Below, piece after piece: positions 63,071 through 64,000 of a stretch of DNA of 64,000 nt (position 1 is the first letter of the stretch; the number at the start of each line of letters is the position of its first letter). The notes beneath the pieces were generated by a model that was not told where the DNA came from, did not search any database, and worked only from the letters and a program-made list of their open reading frames with translations. Made by a program: the position numbers and the translations under genes. Origin of the DNA: Candidatus Anderseniibacteriota bacterium (GTDB lineage: Bacteria; Patescibacteria; Andersenbacteria; UBA10190); assembly GCA_021414205.1 (NCBI GenBank), contig JAIOOW010000003.1:124001-188000 (forward strand), written 5' to 3'.

Positions 63071-64000
63071 ATGGCAACGTTTTCATATAAAGCTCGACAA
63101 GCAAACGGAACACTGACGAAAGGAACGTTGCGTGCTGCCAACGAAGAGCGGGCGGGGAGTTTGCTACGGTCGCATGATTTAACCCCCGTATCTATCGAAG
63201 AAGTTAAAGAGGGGTCTGTATTAAATAAAACAATTGGCAATTTTGGCGTAAACATGCGCGACCTTATCATGTTTTTCCGAGAAGGTGCGTCGATGATTAA
63301 TGCAGGTGTGCCTATTTTGGAAACATTGCAGGCGCTGCAAAAACAGGTTCGAAAACAATCGTTTGCATCTGTTATCCAGGAAATTATTTACGATATTGAA
63401 GCCGGAGAATCGCTATCCATCTCGATGAGCAAGCACCCTGCTGTATTTAATCAATTTGTCCTTGGTATTATTCGAACTGGTGAGGCAAGCGGAAAGCTCG
63501 GCTCTTCCCTTACGGCAATTGCAAATCAATTGGAAGAAGAATACGGATTTCAGCGAAGCGTTCGTGCCGCATTGATATATCCGATATTCGTTCTCGTATT
63601 AGTTGTTATTTTGATTGTCGTTATGTTTACATTCGTGCTGCCGCAGCTGGTAACATTGTTTGACGATGCGCACGTGCAGTTGCCTTTGGTGACGCGTATG
63701 CTTATTGCGATCACTCATTTCCTCACCTCGTATTGGATAATCTTGCTTACGGTTGCAATAGCATTAGGATTCTTGCTTCGTTCTTGGCTCAGGACAACAG
63801 AGGGAAGGTATACATTTAGCACGTGGACGCTGCAGATCCCGGTATTAAAAGAGATTATTCAAAAAGTGTATTTGGCGCGCATGACTTCTATTCTTGCAAC
63901 TTTGTTCGCAAGCGATGTTCCTATTATCGAAGCTCTTGGGCTTGCCCGCGAATCAATTGGGAATCGTGTATATCAGCGAATTTTGGACGATACGATTCAA
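63071..64000 (+). CDS. pilC: type IV pilus platform protein PilC, cut by right edge
   Basis: An open frame from ATG 63071 to the right edge (310 residues; the family has about 400). It begins MATFSYKARQANGTLTKG, as PilC/GspF proteins do. The first GspF domain covers about 65-190 (LIMFFREGASMINAGVPILE, FNQFVLGIIRTGEASGKLG), with membrane helices at about 175-200 and 215-240. The second GspF domain starts near 265 (ARMTSILATLFASDVPIIEAL). It is the inner-membrane platform for pilus assembly. Confidence 0.94.
   Translation, partial: MATFSYKARQANGTLTKGTLRAANEERAGSLLRSHDLTPVSIEEVKEGSVLNKTIGNFGVNMRDLIMFFREGASMINAGVPILETLQALQKQVRKQSFASVIQEIIYDIEAGESLSISMSKHPAVFNQFVLGIIRTGEASGKLGSSLTAIANQLEEEYGFQRSVRAALIYPIFVLVLVVILIVVMFTFVLPQLVTLFDDAHVQLPLVTRMLIAITHFLTSYWIILLTVAIALGFLLRSWLRTTEGRYTFSTWTLQIPVLKEIIQKVYLARMTSILATLFASDVPIIEALGLARESIGNRVYQRILDDTIQ

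Noticed and set aside
1..64000. CRISPR array, insertion sequences or 16S/23S rRNA
   Set aside because: No regularly spaced repeats, no transposase-like frame with inverted ends and no rRNA sequence were seen.

Overview
The window reads as a chromosomal segment of a small-genome bacterium of the Candidate Phyla Radiation (Patescibacteria, Parcubacteria-like). This is inferred from gene content, because no 16S rRNA is present. The supporting signs are very dense gene packing with many 1-20 nt overlaps, VanW and CxxC zinc-ribbon proteins, a DksA-like protein without zinc ligands, a minimal type IV pilus operon, a CDP-archaeol-synthase-like protein, and no biosynthetic operons. TGA is an ordinary stop codon (rpsO and murI/nudix overlaps), so the SR1/Gracilibacteria code is excluded.

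Layout. 1-4.9 kb: an accessory block with visibly more G/C-ending codons and good Shine-Dalgarno sites: an SPFH/band-7 protein, a membrane protein cut by the left edge, a coiled-coil membrane protein and a lipoprotein. A tRNA-Leu and a glycosyltransferase lie among them. 5-12.8 kb: an unknown gene, a Xer recombinase, rpsO, an NYN RNase-like gene and pnp (RNA decay), then two anchored exported proteins. 12.8-13.4 kb: a gene-free stretch led by a near-consensus promoter and rich in hairpins. 13.4-24.8 kb: DksA-like, lspA, comM, a degenerate sensor kinase, trmH packed between two tRNAs, cfa, recG, a 3-methyladenine glycosylase, a CarS-like protein, an H1-like protein, and 3D/VanW cell-wall proteins. 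25-40.7 kb: a zinc-ribbon protein, purM, YdjM-like and M23 proteins, tsaD, valS, hsp20, metG, rfbB, murI, a transporter and an ornithine-decarboxylase-like enzyme. 40.7-51.8 kb: a GAF histidine kinase, VanW, Nudix genes, ddl, five tRNAs, a P1B ATPase, an oxidoreductase and comF. 51.8-64 kb: clpC, recX, lemA-htpX and a pilM-N-O-(P)-B-response regulator-T-C operon that runs off the right edge.

Two window-wide patterns stand out. First, about sixteen genes or transcription units have a -10 box (usually TATACT or TATAAT) exactly 6-7 nt before the ATG. Transcription would then start at or next to the first base of the start codon, so the mRNAs should be leaderless. A second class of genes has proper Shine-Dalgarno sites and longer, often hairpin-containing leaders. 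Second, four of the nine tRNA genes sit 1-7 nt upstream of a start codon (trmH, tsaD, a Nudix gene, a P1B ATPase), so tRNA 3' processing would itself create a leaderless mRNA. Together these suggest an unusual start-signal economy that can be tested.

Functionally the window is dominated by RNA processing and translation, cell-wall synthesis and remodelling (murI, ddl, two VanW, 3D, M23), protein quality control (clpC, htpX, hsp20) and a type IV pilus. This fits a host-dependent epibiont lifestyle, which is inference.
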